Assembly: GCF_037023745.1 (NCBI RefSeq)
Contig: NZ_CP146101.1
Location: 2,658,001 to 2,722,000 of the forward strand
Direction: 5' to 3'
DNA from: Streptomyces sp. SCSIO 30461
Lineage (GTDB): Bacteria; Actinomycetota; Actinomycetes; Streptomycetales; Streptomycetaceae
DNA length: 64,000 bases
Shown here: positions 1 to 9,136 of the stretch, piece after piece
How the letters are laid out: every line of letters begins with the position of its first letter
How positions within the stretch are numbered: position 1 is the first letter of the stretch
Notes under the pieces: generated by a model
Database searches by the model: none
What the model was told of the DNA's origin: nothing
The model's input: the letters and a program-made list of their open reading frames with translations, nothing else
Position numbers and translations under genes: made by a program

Positions 1-84
1 AAGGCTGGGGGCGGGCGCGCCCGGATGTCCCGGTCGCCGGGTGCCGCGCTGACCTCGCCGGGCTGGGGGCGGACGGGACGGCCC

Positions 85-729
85 TCAGCGTGCGTGGGGG
101 CCGCGGCGCTGGGGGAGGGAGACCACGCCGGCGGAGGCGTCGGGAGTCGACGGCGGCAGACCTGCCACCTGGCACAGGAGATCGCACCAGGCCGCCAGAT
201 GCGCAGCGGTGTCCGGGACGCCGTCGCGGCCCTCGCTCGGGGTCCAGGACGCCCGGATCTCGATCTGGGTCGCGGGGCGGCGCTCGGCGAGGGCGCCGAA
301 GTAGTGCGAGCCCGCTCGGGTGACCGTGCCGCCCGCCTCGCCGTGGAACAGACCGCGCGCCTCCAGCGCGCCCGTCAGCCAGGACCAGCACACCTCGGGC
401 AGCAGCGGGTCCGCCGCCATCTCCGGTTCCAGCTCCGCCCGCACCAGCGTGACCAGTCGGAACGTGCCCTTCCAGGCGTCGTGCCCGGCTGGGTCGTGCA
501 GCAGCACCAGACGGCCGTCCGCGAGGTCCTCACCGTCGTCGACGACGGCTGCCTCCAGGGCGTGGGCGTGCGGGGCGAGCCGCTGCGGCGGGCGGGTGCG
601 CTCCACCTCGATCTCCGGCCGGAGCCGGGCGGCTGCGAAGGCGTCCACTGCTTGGCGGAACGCGTGCGGGAGGGCGTTCCGCTCCGCGTCGTCGGAATGA
701 TCGGAGAACTGTCCCTGAGCCGCAGCCAT
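85..729 (-). CDS. DUF3000 domain-containing protein
   Basis: A 214-residue soluble protein with no signal peptide or membrane segment. It matches my memory of DUF3000, an actinobacterial family of unknown function commonly found beside hemE; its core reads SWTPSEGRDGVPDTAAHLAAW near the C terminus. I start it at the ATG at 729 (MAAAQGQFSDHSDD), because the extra N-terminal residues available up to 801 look unlike a protein and would run close to the divergent hemE start. It is transcribed away from hemE with a gap of about 90 bases that must hold both promoters. No catalytic motif is visible, so I assign no function. Confidence 0.8.
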   Translation of the reverse strand: MAAAQGQFSDHSDDAERNALPHAFRQAVDAFAAARLRPEIEVERTRPPQRLAPHAHALEAAVVDDGEDLADGRLVLLHDPAGHDAWKGTFRLVTLVRAELEPEMAADPLLPEVCWSWLTGALEARGLFHGEAGGTVTRAGSHYFGALAERRPATQIEIRASWTPSEGRDGVPDTAAHLAAWCDLLCQVAGLPPSTPDASAGVVSLPQRRGPHAR

Positions 730-818
730 GCGGGGAAGAGTAAGCGGAACGGGAGCCGCGTGCAGGGAGGACACCCGGCTGGGCGTGCTGCTCGCGCCCA
801 CATGCGAAGATTCTGGGC

Positions 819-1919
819 GTGAGCGCCAATGACCTTCCCCTGACTCCCGCCGCCCCGGATGCCACCCGGCTCGCGAGCCCGGCCGCCGCCGCCACCCGTG
901 ACTCCGCCTTCATCAAGGCGTGCCGTCGGGAGGAGGTGCCGCACACCCCCGTCTGGTTCATGCGCCAGGCAGGGCGTTCGCTGCCGGAGTACCTGAAGGT
1001 GCGCGAGGGCATCCCGATGCTGGAGTCCTGCATGCGGCCCGAGCTGGTCACCGAGATCACACTCCAGCCGGTGCGCCGGCACAAGGTCGACGCCGCGATC
1101 TATTTCAGCGACATCGTCGTTCCGCTCAAGGCCATCGGGATCGACCTGGACATCAAACCGGGCGTCGGCCCGGTCGTCGCGGAGCCGATCCGCCGCCGTG
1201 AGGACCTCGCCCGGCTGCGCGAGCTGACCCCGGATGACGTGGCCTATGTCACCGAGGCCATCGGCATGCTCACCGGCGAGCTCGGCGCCACCCCGCTCAT
1301 CGGCTTCGCCGGAGCGCCGTTCACCCTCGCCAGCTACCTCGTGGAGGGCGGCCCGTCCCGCAACCATGAGCACACCAAGGCCCTGATGTATGGTGACCCG
1401 CAGCTGTGGGCCGATCTGCTGGACCGGCTCGCCGACATCACCGCGGCCTTTCTGAAGGTGCAGATCGAGGCCGGGGCTTCGGCGGTACAGCTGTTCGACT
1501 CTTGGGTGGGGGCGCTCGCCCCCGCGGACTACCGGCGCTCGGTGATGTCCGCGTCCGCCAAGGTGTTCGAGGCCGTCCAGGGCTACGGTGTGCCGCGCAT
1601 CCACTTCGGTGTCGGCACCGGCGAGCTGCTGGGCCTGATGGGCGAGGCGGGTGCGGATGTCGTCGGAGTCGACTGGCGGGTCCCGCTGGACGAGGCCGCG
1701 CGCCGGGTCGGCCCCGGCAGGGCGCTCCAGGGCAACCTGGACCCGGCCGTCCTGTTCTCATCGCCGGAGGCGATCGAGGCCAAGACCCGCGAGGTACTCG
1801 ATGCCGCGACCGGGCTCGACGGCCACATCTTCAACCTGGGCCACGGTGTTCTGCCCACCACCGCCCCGGATGCCCTGACCCGGCTTGTGGAGTACGTGCA
1901 CGGCCGGACCGCGCGCTGA
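819..1919 (+). CDS. hemE: Uroporphyrinogen decarboxylase HemE
   Basis: HemE removes the four acetate carboxyl groups of uroporphyrinogen III to give coproporphyrinogen III in the cytoplasm. The 366-residue length is normal. The N-terminal signature [16 protein letters not shown] is intact and carries the substrate-binding Arg, as are [10 protein letters not shown] and the closing NLGHGVLP segment. The start is a GTG (MSANDLP). Divergent from the DUF3000 gene; cgoX and chdC lie on the same strand a few kilobases on, so the three haem genes form a conserved neighbourhood rather than one operon. A short Ala-rich N-terminal extension precedes the conserved domain, as is common in Streptomyces. 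Confidence 0.97.
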   Translation: MSANDLPLTPAAPDATRLASPAAAATRDSAFIKACRREEVPHTPVWFMRQAGRSLPEYLKVREGIPMLESCMRPELVTEITLQPVRRHKVDAAIYFSDIVVPLKAIGIDLDIKPGVGPVVAEPIRRREDLARLRELTPDDVAYVTEAIGMLTGELGATPLIGFAGAPFTLASYLVEGGPSRNHEHTKALMYGDPQLWADLLDRLADITAAFLKVQIEAGASAVQLFDSWVGALAPADYRRSVMSASAKVFEAVQGYGVPRIHFGVGTGELLGLMGEAGADVVGVDWRVPLDEAARRVGPGRALQGNLDPAVLFSSPEAIEAKTREVLDAATGLDGHIFNLGHGVLPTTAPDALTRLVEYVHGRTAR

Positions 1920-1941
1920 CGATCCCAGGGGGCCGCTCCTT

Positions 1942-2530
1942 ATGCCGCTTGATGTCCAGACGTTGACTCTGCCGCAGCAGCAACAGGAGCCGGCGCCGCA
2001 GCGCAGACCGGCGCCCCGGCGCGGGCGGATCGCGGCACTGGACGGACTGCGGCTGCTCGCCGCCCTGATGGTGGTCGCGTACCACTACATGGCGTGGGGA
2101 GGGACCTGGTCGGTCGCCCCCGAGGTCAAGCACCTACCCGCTGTACCTGCTGCACGAGCAGATCGGCTGGGAGGCCATCGGCGTCCTGGAACCGTACGTA
2201 CCCGGCTATCTGCTGGTCGGGCTGCTCACCGCCGGCATGCTGGTGCTCGCCTACCTGGTGCACCGCCTGGTGGAGAAGCCGTTGTCGGGCCTGCTGAAGC
2301 ACCGGCTGAACCGCGCGGTCGCCGAGTCCGGACGGTACCGCGAGGACGACTCGCGACCGACCCTGCGCCGACAGGACTCCGGAGGCCCGCCCGACTCCCC
2401 GGTGCGGGAGGGGTCGGGCGGGCCGTCCGTGTCCGTCCGTGGTCAGTACCCGGCGTCCCGGACCGCCGCCACCGCTTTCCGCGCTGCGACCAGGACCGGG
2501 TCCCAGACGGGTGAGAACGGCGGGGCATAG
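1942..2530 (+). pseudogene. Acyltransferase-3 family remnant with internal deletion and frameshift
   Basis: The first frame starts at an ATG 22 bases after hemE and encodes the typical acyltransferase-3 opening (IAALDGLRLLAALMVVAYHY), including the RxAALDGLR motif and first membrane helix. After TWSVAPEVKH, near 2130, homology stops. The adjacent frame then picks up the family C terminus (TYPLYLLHEQIGW, a helix, then VHRLVEKPLSGLLKHRL). The eight or so central helices, usually about 240 residues, are missing and the two ends are out of frame. I infer one deletion plus frame loss. The remnant's 3' end runs antisense into the last 88 bases of the neighbouring oxidoreductase gene. Confidence 0.85.
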
Positions 2531-3825
2531 CCGAGGTCGAGGGATGTCATCCGCTCCACCGTCATCCCTGCCGTGAGGGCGACCGCAGCGACGTCCACCC
2601 GCTTGGCCGCGCCCTCGCGGCCGACGATCTGCACCCCGAGCAGCCGACCCGTGCCGCGCTCGGCGAGCATTTTGACCGTCATCGGAGCCGCACCCGGGTA
2701 GTAGCCCGCGCGGCTGGTCGACTCGACCGTCACCGCCACATGGCGCAGCCCCACCTCGCGGGCGTCCTTCTCACGCAGCCCGGTGCGGGCGATCTCCAGA
2801 TCGCAGACCTTGCTGACGGCCGTGCCCACCACCCCCGGGAACGTGGCGTAGCCTCCGCCGACACCCGCGCCGATGATCTGGCCGTGCTTGTTGGCGTGCG
2901 TACCGAGCGGGACATGTCGTTCCCGGCCCGAGACCAGGTCCAGCACCTCGACGCAGTCGCCGCCCGCCCAGACGTGCTCATGGCCGCGTACCCGCATCGC
3001 CAGATCGGTGAGCAGCCCCCCGTGCGCCCCGAGCGGCAGCTCCGCCGCCCGTGCGAGCGTCGTCTCTGGCTCCACCCCGATGCCCAGCACGACGACGTCG
3101 GCCGGGTATTCGGCGTCGTCGGTGGCGACCGCGCGCGCCCGGCCGTCAGGACCGGTGAGGACCGCGGTGACGGGGGAGTCGTTGACCGTGGTGATGCCGA
3201 GGCCGTCCATGGCCTCGTGCACCAACCGGCCCATGTCGGGGTCGAGGGTGGCCATGGGCTGTTCGCCGCGGTTGACGACCGTCACCTCGTAGCCGTGCTT
3301 GAGCAGCGCCTCTGCCATCTCGACGCCGATGTATCCGGCACCTATCACCACGGCCCGCCGCCCCGCCGACCGGGACAGCGTGTCCAGCAGCGCCTGGCCG
3401 TCTTCCAGGGTCTGCACACCATGCACCCCGGGCGCGGTGATTCCGGGCAGCGAGGGGCGTACCGGGCGGGCGCCGGTCGCGATGACGAGCTTGTCGAAGT
3501 CCGACCACGACTCGGCGCCCGACTCCAGGTCACGGGACCTGACACGGCCACCGCCGTGCCGCTCGACATCGAGCTCCACCACTTCGGTGCGCATCCGCAG
3601 ATCGATCCCGCGCGTCCGGTGTTCGCCGGGGGTGCGCGCGATCAGTTCGTCCCGTCCGGGCACATCGCCGCCGACCCAGTACGGAATGCCGCAGGCGGAG
3701 TACGAGGCGAAGCGGGACCGCTCGAAGGCGACGATCTCCAGCTCCGACGGTTCCCTGAGCCTGCGGGCCTGAGACGCGGCGGACATGCCCGCCGCGTCGC
3801 CGCCGATGACCACCAGTCGTTCCAT
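2443..3825 (-). CDS. FAD-dependent pyridine nucleotide-disulfide oxidoreductase (CoA-disulfide reductase/NADH oxidase-like)
   Basis: A 460-residue flavoprotein with an N-terminal FAD-binding GGDAAG motif, a second dinucleotide fold (VVIGAGYIGVEMAEAL, about residues 158-173), the AGGDC motif that contacts FAD, and a C-terminal dimerisation domain. Cys45 lies in SYSACGIPYW, the single-cysteine active site of the CoA-disulfide reductase and NADH oxidase group, not the CxxxxC pair of glutathione or mycothione reductases. It therefore probably reduces a low-molecular-weight disulfide or oxygen using NAD(P)H. It is monocistronic and converges on the acyltransferase remnant. Start ATG at 3825. The true substrate cannot be told from sequence. 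Confidence 0.88.
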   Translation of the reverse strand: MERLVVIGGDAAGMSAASQARRLREPSELEIVAFERSRFASYSACGIPYWVGGDVPGRDELIARTPGEHRTRGIDLRMRTEVVELDVERHGGGRVRSRDLESGAESWSDFDKLVIATGARPVRPSLPGITAPGVHGVQTLEDGQALLDTLSRSAGRRAVVIGAGYIGVEMAEALLKHGYEVTVVNRGEQPMATLDPDMGRLVHEAMDGLGITTVNDSPVTAVLTGPDGRARAVATDDAEYPADVVVLGIGVEPETTLARAAELPLGAHGGLLTDLAMRVRGHEHVWAGGDCVEVLDLVSGRERHVPLGTHANKHGQIIGAGVGGGYATFPGVVGTAVSKVCDLEIARTGLREKDAREVGLRHVAVTVESTSRAGYYPGAAPMTVKMLAERGTGRLLGVQIVGREGAAKRVDVAAVALTAGMTVERMTSLDLGYAPPFSPVWDPVLVAARKAVAAVRDAGY

Positions 3826-3888
3826 GACGGAACACGCTACGGGCGGCGGGCCCGTTCAGTCCCCCTCGGCATGCTCGGGTCCCCGGGG

Positions 3889-4857
3889 CTACTCCGGCTG
3901 CTCCGACTTCCCGGGGTAGAGCGGGTACTGGGGCCCGGCGGGCGCGTCAGCGGCCGCGGTTCCGGGGCGGCGGCGCAGCCGAAGCGGCCGGACCAGCAGG
4001 CGCCACAGGGCGTAGAGCACGGCGGCGACGGCCGCGAACGGGACCACGGCGCCGAGGACGAGACCGATCCAGCGCACCGTTGCCGCCAGCGCGTCCCAGC
4101 CGCCCTTCAGAGCATCCAGGAAACCCGGATCGTCCTCGACCGCGGGCTTCGCGTCATACGCTTCGGACAGCGACAGCGTGATCGTCGCCATCGACGTGCG
4201 GTCCTTCAGTGACGCCTGCTGGGCCAGCAGGGACTCCAGTTCGGACTGACGCCTGCTCAGCTCCCCCTCCAGCGTCACCACATCGGCCAGCTTCTCCGCC
4301 CGGTCCATCAGGGCCCGCACCCGGGCGACGCTCGCCCGCTGGGTGGCGATCCGGCTCTCCACGTCCACCACCTGGTCGGTGACGTCCTCCGCGTCCGCCT
4401 TGCGCGAGAGCAGCTTTCCCGAGCCTTCGAGGTCGGTGAGCAGCGAGGCGTAGCGGTCCTGGGGGACGCGCAGCACGATGCGCGAGGCCACACGGGTGTC
4501 GTCGACGCGCTCGGTGGTCTCGTCCGCGACGTGGCCGCCCGCGGTCTCCACGGTGGTTCGGACCCGGGCCAGGGCCTTGGTGGCGTCCTTCACCTCCACC
4601 GACAGCTCGGCCGTGCGGATGATGTGCGTCCCCGCCGCGGGCTTCTTCGCCGTCCCGTCCCGCTGCGCTCCCGGGGCGGGCGACGCGGCGGCGTACCCGG
4701 ATTCGGCCGCGGGCCCGCGGCCGGGTGCCGCATCGGCCGCGCCATGCCTCGCCGCCGACTTCGCGTCCCCGGACGAGCCGTCGGACGCACTGCAGCCCGC
4801 GAGCGCGAGTGAGGCGGTCAGCAGCGCCGCCGCGACCGTATGACGCCGTACACGCAT
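3889..4857 (-). CDS. DUF4349 domain-containing lipoprotein
   Basis: A 322-residue exported protein. A basic start (MRVRRHTVAAALL) is followed by the lipobox LALAGC, so it should be lipid-anchored outside the membrane. The DUF4349 region (roughly residues 75-240) contains HIIRTAELSVEVKDATKAL and a long heptad-rich coiled coil full of Arg/Glu. A hydrophobic helix near residues 262-285 and a Pro/Gly-rich end follow, so both ends may be membrane associated. I chose ATG 4857 because GGGGGA lies just upstream; a TTG at 4869 is possible but would overlap that site. Divergent from cgoX. The role of DUF4349 is unknown. Confidence 0.85.
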   Translation of the reverse strand: MRVRRHTVAAALLTASLALAGCSASDGSSGDAKSAARHGAADAAPGRGPAAESGYAAASPAPGAQRDGTAKKPAAGTHIIRTAELSVEVKDATKALARVRTTVETAGGHVADETTERVDDTRVASRIVLRVPQDRYASLLTDLEGSGKLLSRKADAEDVTDQVVDVESRIATQRASVARVRALMDRAEKLADVVTLEGELSRRQSELESLLAQQASLKDRTSMATITLSLSEAYDAKPAVEDDPGFLDALKGGWDALAATVRWIGLVLGAVVPFAAVAAVLYALWRLLVRPLRLRRRPGTAAADAPAGPQYPLYPGKSEQPE

Positions 4858-4994
4858 GTCGTCCCCCAAGGTGGTGGTGGTTGCTGACAGTTCGACGTGC
4901 CGGGCGGGGGAGCGGGTTGCCGTTCCACGGTCCCGAAGCGGTCACGGTCAGGACTCGTTGCGGTCCCCGGCGCGTCGTTTGAGAGAGTGGGCAC

Positions 4995-6473
4995 ATGAGT
5001 GGGCACACGAACGCCGACAGGGATGCGCGGACGAGGACGGCCACCGCGGCCGGGCAGCCGGGCCGTGTCGTCGTCATCGGCGGCGGTATCGCCGGGCTCG
5101 CCGCCGCCCACCGGCTGCTGTCCGCGGGGTTCCGGGTGACCCTGCTGGAGGAGACCGGCAGGCTGGGCGGCAAACTCCTGGCAGGTGAGATCGCCGGAGC
5201 GCCCGTCGACCTCGGCGCCGAGTCCATGCTCGCCCGCCGGCCGGAGGCCGTGGACCTCGCCAGAGCGGTGGGCGTCGGCGAGCGCCTCCAGGCACCGGCC
5301 ACGGCCACCGCGTCCGTTTGGACCCGCGGCGCACTGCGCCCGATGCCCAAGGGCCATGTGATGGGGGTACCGGGCGATGCCGATGCCTTGGCCGGACTGC
5401 TCTCCCCCGATGGCCTCGCCCGGATCGAGCGGGAACGCGAGCTGCCCCCCGCCGACCTCGGCGACGACGTGGCCATCGGTGCTTTCGTCGCCCAGCGCCT
5501 CGGCCGCGAAGTGGTCGACCGGCTGGTCGAGCCGCTGCTCGGTGGGGTGTACGCGGGCGACGCGTACCGGATCTCCATGCGCGCCGCCGTGCCCCAGCTC
5601 TTCGAAGCCGTCCGGGAAGCGGACGGCTCGCTCCAGGACGCCGTCCGGGCGGTCCAGCGCAGTGCCGCCCGGCGGCAGGAGACAGGCCCCGTCTTCATGG
5701 GCATCGACGGAGGTGTAGGCACCCTTCCGCTCGCCGTCGCCGACGCCGTACGGGCCCAGGGCGGCGAGATCCGCACCGGCGCCCGGGTGGTCGGTCTCAG
5801 CCGCACCCCTGAGTACTGGCTGGTCCGCACCGACGAGTGGCGGCTCGTGGCCGACGCGGTGGTGCTCGCCACGCCCGCCGGACCCGCGTCCGCGTTGCTC
5901 GCCGCGGAGTCCCCGGCGGCCGCCGCAGAACTGGCCGGCGTCGAGTACGCCTCGATGGCGCTGATCACCCTGGCCTTCCGGCGCTCCGACCTGGCCGGAC
6001 AGCTCCCGGAAGGCTCGGGCTTCCTCGTACCGCCCGTCGACGGCCGCACGATCAAGGCTTCCACCTTCTCGGCCCGGAAGTGGAGCTGGGTGGCGGACGG
6101 CGCCCCCGACCTGTTCCTGCTGCGCACCTCCGTGGGCCGCTACGGGGAAGAGGAGCAGCTGCACCGCGAGGACTCCGAACTCGTGGATGTCTCCCTGGCG
6201 GATCTCCACGAGGCCATCGGACTCACCGCCCGGCCGGTGGCGACCCGGGTCACCCGCTGGACCGGGGGCCTTCCGCAGTATCCGGTCGGCCATCTGAGCA
6301 GGGTCGCCCGGGTCAGGGACGCGGTGGCGAAGCTCCCCGGGCTGCGGGTCTGCGGCGCGGCGTACGACGGTGTGGGCATCCCCGCCTGCGTCGGCAGCGG
6401 CCGGCGAGCGGCGGAAGAGATCATCGCCACGGCACCCCTGGTGCGGGGCACTGTCCGGGACGGGCGAGAATAG
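4995..6473 (+). CDS. hemG: Coproporphyrinogen III oxidase CgoX (HemG/HemY type)
   Basis: A 492-residue FAD enzyme of the HemY family. In Gram-positive bacteria it oxidises coproporphyrinogen III to coproporphyrin III by removing six electrons, although it is often annotated protoporphyrinogen oxidase. The FAD site [17 protein letters not shown] is near residue 25. The central [16 protein letters not shown] and the C-terminal second FAD contact ([22 protein letters not shown]) are present. An unstructured polar stretch of about 20 residues precedes the fold. The stop lies four bases before chdC, so the two are co-transcribed, which fits consecutive steps of the coproporphyrin-dependent haem pathway. 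Confidence 0.95.
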   Translation: MSGHTNADRDARTRTATAAGQPGRVVVIGGGIAGLAAAHRLLSAGFRVTLLEETGRLGGKLLAGEIAGAPVDLGAESMLARRPEAVDLARAVGVGERLQAPATATASVWTRGALRPMPKGHVMGVPGDADALAGLLSPDGLARIERERELPPADLGDDVAIGAFVAQRLGREVVDRLVEPLLGGVYAGDAYRISMRAAVPQLFEAVREADGSLQDAVRAVQRSAARRQETGPVFMGIDGGVGTLPLAVADAVRAQGGEIRTGARVVGLSRTPEYWLVRTDEWRLVADAVVLATPAGPASALLAAESPAAAAELAGVEYASMALITLAFRRSDLAGQLPEGSGFLVPPVDGRTIKASTFSARKWSWVADGAPDLFLLRTSVGRYGEEEQLHREDSELVDVSLADLHEAIGLTARPVATRVTRWTGGLPQYPVGHLSRVARVRDAVAKLPGLRVCGAAYDGVGIPACVGSGRRAAEEIIATAPLVRGTVRDGRE

Positions 6474-6477
6474 GCTT

Positions 6478-7191
6478 ATGAGTGCGCCCGAAAAGATCCC
6501 GAACGCCGGTAAGAAGGCGAAGGACCTCAACGAGGTCATCCGCTACACCCTGTGGTCAGTCTTCCGGCTGCGCGACGTGCTGCCCGATGACAGGGTCGGA
6601 TACGCCGACGAGGTCCAGGAGCTGTTCGACCAGCTCGCCGCCAAGGACGTCACCGTTCGCGGGACATACGACGTGTCCGGACTACGCGCCGACGCGGACC
6701 TGATGATCTGGTGGCACGCGGAGACCGCGGACCAGCTCCAGGAGGCCTACAACCTCTTCCGCCGCACCCGCCTCGGCCGTGCTCTGGAGCCGGTGTGGTC
6801 GAACATGGCCCTGCACCGTCCCGCCGAGTTCAACAAGTCGCACATCCCGGCGTTCCTCGCCGACGAGACGCCGCGCAACTATGTCTCGGTGTACCCGTTC
6901 GTGCGCTCGTACGACTGGTACCTGCTGCCGGACGAGGACCGCCGCCGGATGCTCGCGGACCACGGCAAGATGGCCCGCGGCTACCCGGACGTGCGCGCCA
7001 ACACGGTCGCCTCGTTCTCGCTCGGCGACTACGAGTGGCTCCTCGCCTTCGAGGCCGACGAGTTGTACCGCATCGTCGACCTGATGCGCCATCTGCGTGC
7101 CTCCGAGGCACGGATGCACGTCCGCGAAGAGGTCCCCTTCTACACCGGGCGGCGCAAGAGCGTGGCGGAGCTGGTGGCCGGGCTGGCCTGA
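6478..7191 (+). CDS. hemQ: Coproheme decarboxylase ChdC (HemQ)
   Basis: A 237-residue member of the chlorite-dismutase fold that decarboxylates coproheme to haem b with peroxide, the last step of the coproporphyrin-dependent route. Using the residues established for the Corynebacterium diphtheriae enzyme as a guide (His118 distal, Tyr135 catalytic, His158 proximal), the equivalents fall at a constant offset of four: His122 in KSHIPAF, Tyr139 in SVYPF and His162 in [10 protein letters not shown]. This marks it as the actinobacterial type and probably active. ATG start four bases after cgoX. The length and the C-terminal [16 protein letters not shown] are typical. Confidence 0.95.
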   Translation: MSAPEKIPNAGKKAKDLNEVIRYTLWSVFRLRDVLPDDRVGYADEVQELFDQLAAKDVTVRGTYDVSGLRADADLMIWWHAETADQLQEAYNLFRRTRLGRALEPVWSNMALHRPAEFNKSHIPAFLADETPRNYVSVYPFVRSYDWYLLPDEDRRRMLADHGKMARGYPDVRANTVASFSLGDYEWLLAFEADELYRIVDLMRHLRASEARMHVREEVPFYTGRRKSVAELVAGLA

Positions 7192-7292
7192 GCTCCGCCC
7201 CGTGACCCGGGCGTTCCCGTGGTAGCCGGGGCGCCCCGACGACCTGGGGTGAGCCGTTCCGCCGGGCGGCCCACCCCCATTGACCCGGAAGA

Positions 7293-8972
7293 TCAGACAG
7301 CGGGCGGCAGAGCGCGGGTACGCTCACGCTCCACCGCGCGCTGCTCCAAAGACACCGGGTCCGGCTGCGGGTGCGGCGCGCATGAAGCGCGCCGCACCGG
7401 CGTCCCGGCCTCCACCGGTGTTCTGCCCGTCAGCAGATACGCGTCCACATGCCCGTTGACGCAGGTGTTCGTGCCGCCGACGATGCCGTGCGAACCGGCG
7501 TCCCGCTCCGTGACCAGCACCGAACCGCCGATCCTCCGGTGCATCTCCAGGGCACCCGGGTACGGCGTCGCCGCGTCCCGCTCGGCCGCGAGGATCAACA
7601 GCGACGGGAGGACCCCCGGCGCCATGCGCAGATCCAGCGGCTGCTGCCGCGGCGCGGGCCAGTAGGCACACGGCAGGTTCATCCACACGTTGGCCCAGGT
7701 CTCGAACGGAGCCCGGCGTGCCAGCGCGGTGTTGTCGCGGTCCCACACCTTCCAGTCCGTGGGCCATGGCGCGTCGTTGCACTCTACGGCCGTGTAGACG
7801 GCGTTGCCGTTCTCCTCCTCCGCGGCGTCCGCCGGATCCGGCGTGGCCACGGCGATGAGGTCGTTCGAGTCGCCCTTCAGGTACTTGGCGAGGGCGGCGG
7901 CCCGGCGCGGCCAGTAGTCGTCGAAGTACGCGGCCCGCAGGAACGCAGAACGCAGTTGCTCGGGCCCCACCTTGCCCCCGGCCGGTTCAAGCGCGACCCG
8001 GGCGCGGGCGAGTTCGTAGCTGTGCTGGACCTCGGCCGCGGTGCTGCCCAGGCCGTAGACGGCGTCATGCCGGGCCACCCAGGCGCGGAAGTCCGCCCAG
8101 CGGCTCTCGAAAGCCAGCGACTGCTCCAGGTTGTTGCGGTACCAGATCTTGTCCGGCGACGGATCGACCACCGAGTCCAGCACCATGCGCCGTACGCGTC
8201 CGGGGAAGAGCACGGCGTACAGCGCCCCCAGGTACGTCCCGTACGAGGACCCGACGAAGGTCAGTTTCTCCTCGCCCAGCGCCGCCCGCAGCACTTCCAA
8301 GTCGCGTGCGTTGTTCAGCGAGTTGAGATGCCGGAGATCCGACCCTCCGCTGCGGGCGCAACCGCGGGCATACGCCTTCGCGCGGGCGATCCGCTCCCGC
8401 TTGTACGACTCCGACGGCGTGGTCGGGGCCTGAGTGGGTGCCTTGGTGAAGTCGGCCGGGTCCTGGCAGGACAACGGTGCGGACCGTCCCACGCCGCGCG
8501 GGGCGTAGCCGACCAGATCATATGCCTGAGCGATCCGCTTCCACTCCGGCCACTGGGACGCCTTGGGGAAGTACATGGCGGAACCGCCGGGGCCGCCCGG
8601 GTTGTAGACGAGCGAGCCCTGGCGGGCGGTGGCGGGTCCGCCGGCCCTGGCCCGGCTCACGGTGAGCGGGATCTGACGGCCCAGCGGTCTCGCGTAGTCG
8701 ACCGGTACGTCGACCGTGCCGCACTCGACATACACGGGGAGCCGCTCGACGGCGGGACAGGGACCGAAGGGGATCCCCGCGGCCTGGGCCCGGGTGGCGG
8801 CGGTGAGCACGCCGGCGTCCTCAACAGGGTTGCCAGCCTTGGCCGTCCCGCCCGCCAGGCCTGCTCCGGTCGCTCCGGTCACGCCGGGGAGGGTGGCGCC
8901 ACCGGCCGGTGCGGTGAGGAGGGCCGAAAGGACCAGCGAGCCGACCGCTCCGCGCCACACTCGTACGCTCAT
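7293..8972 (-). CDS. Secreted alpha/beta hydrolase, tripeptidyl aminopeptidase-like
   Basis: A 559-residue exported hydrolase. A signal peptide (basic start, hydrophobic LVLSALL, AGGA cleavage region) leads to the S33-type fold: oxyanion motif YNPGGPGGSA, catalytic Ser243 in GSSYGTYLG, and the Tap-like C-terminal part with ERDAATPYPGA (acid) and AGSHGI (His). It probably trims peptides from the N terminus outside the cell. I chose ATG 8972, which has AAGGGAA directly before it; the open frame extends to 9035 only through a hairpin. That hairpin (8976-9010) covers the ribosome binding site, so translation may be controlled by RNA structure. Confidence 0.88.
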   Translation of the reverse strand: MSVRVWRGAVGSLVLSALLTAPAGGATLPGVTGATGAGLAGGTAKAGNPVEDAGVLTAATRAQAAGIPFGPCPAVERLPVYVECGTVDVPVDYARPLGRQIPLTVSRARAGGPATARQGSLVYNPGGPGGSAMYFPKASQWPEWKRIAQAYDLVGYAPRGVGRSAPLSCQDPADFTKAPTQAPTTPSESYKRERIARAKAYARGCARSGGSDLRHLNSLNNARDLEVLRAALGEEKLTFVGSSYGTYLGALYAVLFPGRVRRMVLDSVVDPSPDKIWYRNNLEQSLAFESRWADFRAWVARHDAVYGLGSTAAEVQHSYELARARVALEPAGGKVGPEQLRSAFLRAAYFDDYWPRRAAALAKYLKGDSNDLIAVATPDPADAAEEENGNAVYTAVECNDAPWPTDWKVWDRDNTALARRAPFETWANVWMNLPCAYWPAPRQQPLDLRMAPGVLPSLLILAAERDAATPYPGALEMHRRIGGSVLVTERDAGSHGIVGGTNTCVNGHVDAYLLTGRTPVEAGTPVRRASCAPHPQPDPVSLEQRAVERERTRALPPAV

Positions 8973-8975
8973 CGT

Positions 8976-9010
8976 GTTTCCCTTCGTACCGCCGTGGAAC
9001 GAAGGGAAAC
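8976..9010 (-). promoter_or_regulatory. Perfect 12-bp inverted repeat overlapping the ribosome binding site of the 7293-8972 hydrolase
   Basis: The arms GTTTCCCTTCGT (8976-8987) and ACGAAGGGAAAC (8999-9010) are exact complements separated by 11 bases. In the leftward mRNA the arm nearest the gene ends three bases before the ATG and contains the AAGGGAA ribosome binding site, so the folded RNA would hide it. The same DNA could instead be a dimeric repressor operator just downstream of a promoter. The sequence alone does not separate the two. Confidence 0.6.
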
Positions 9011-9136
9011 CGGAGGGGAGCGGCTTGTAAAGCACCGCTGTCAGGTGTCGGCGTCAATGACCCCGATGCGCCAGTTCCCGGGTCGCCGGTCCGCCGGGTG
9101 CCATGACGACCTGTCAACCGCCGCCCCTCCACTGCC

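Noticed and set aside
4154..6539. Minus-strand frames across cgoX
   Set aside because: The plus strand encodes a complete FAD enzyme; the minus frames are Arg/Ser-rich artefacts.
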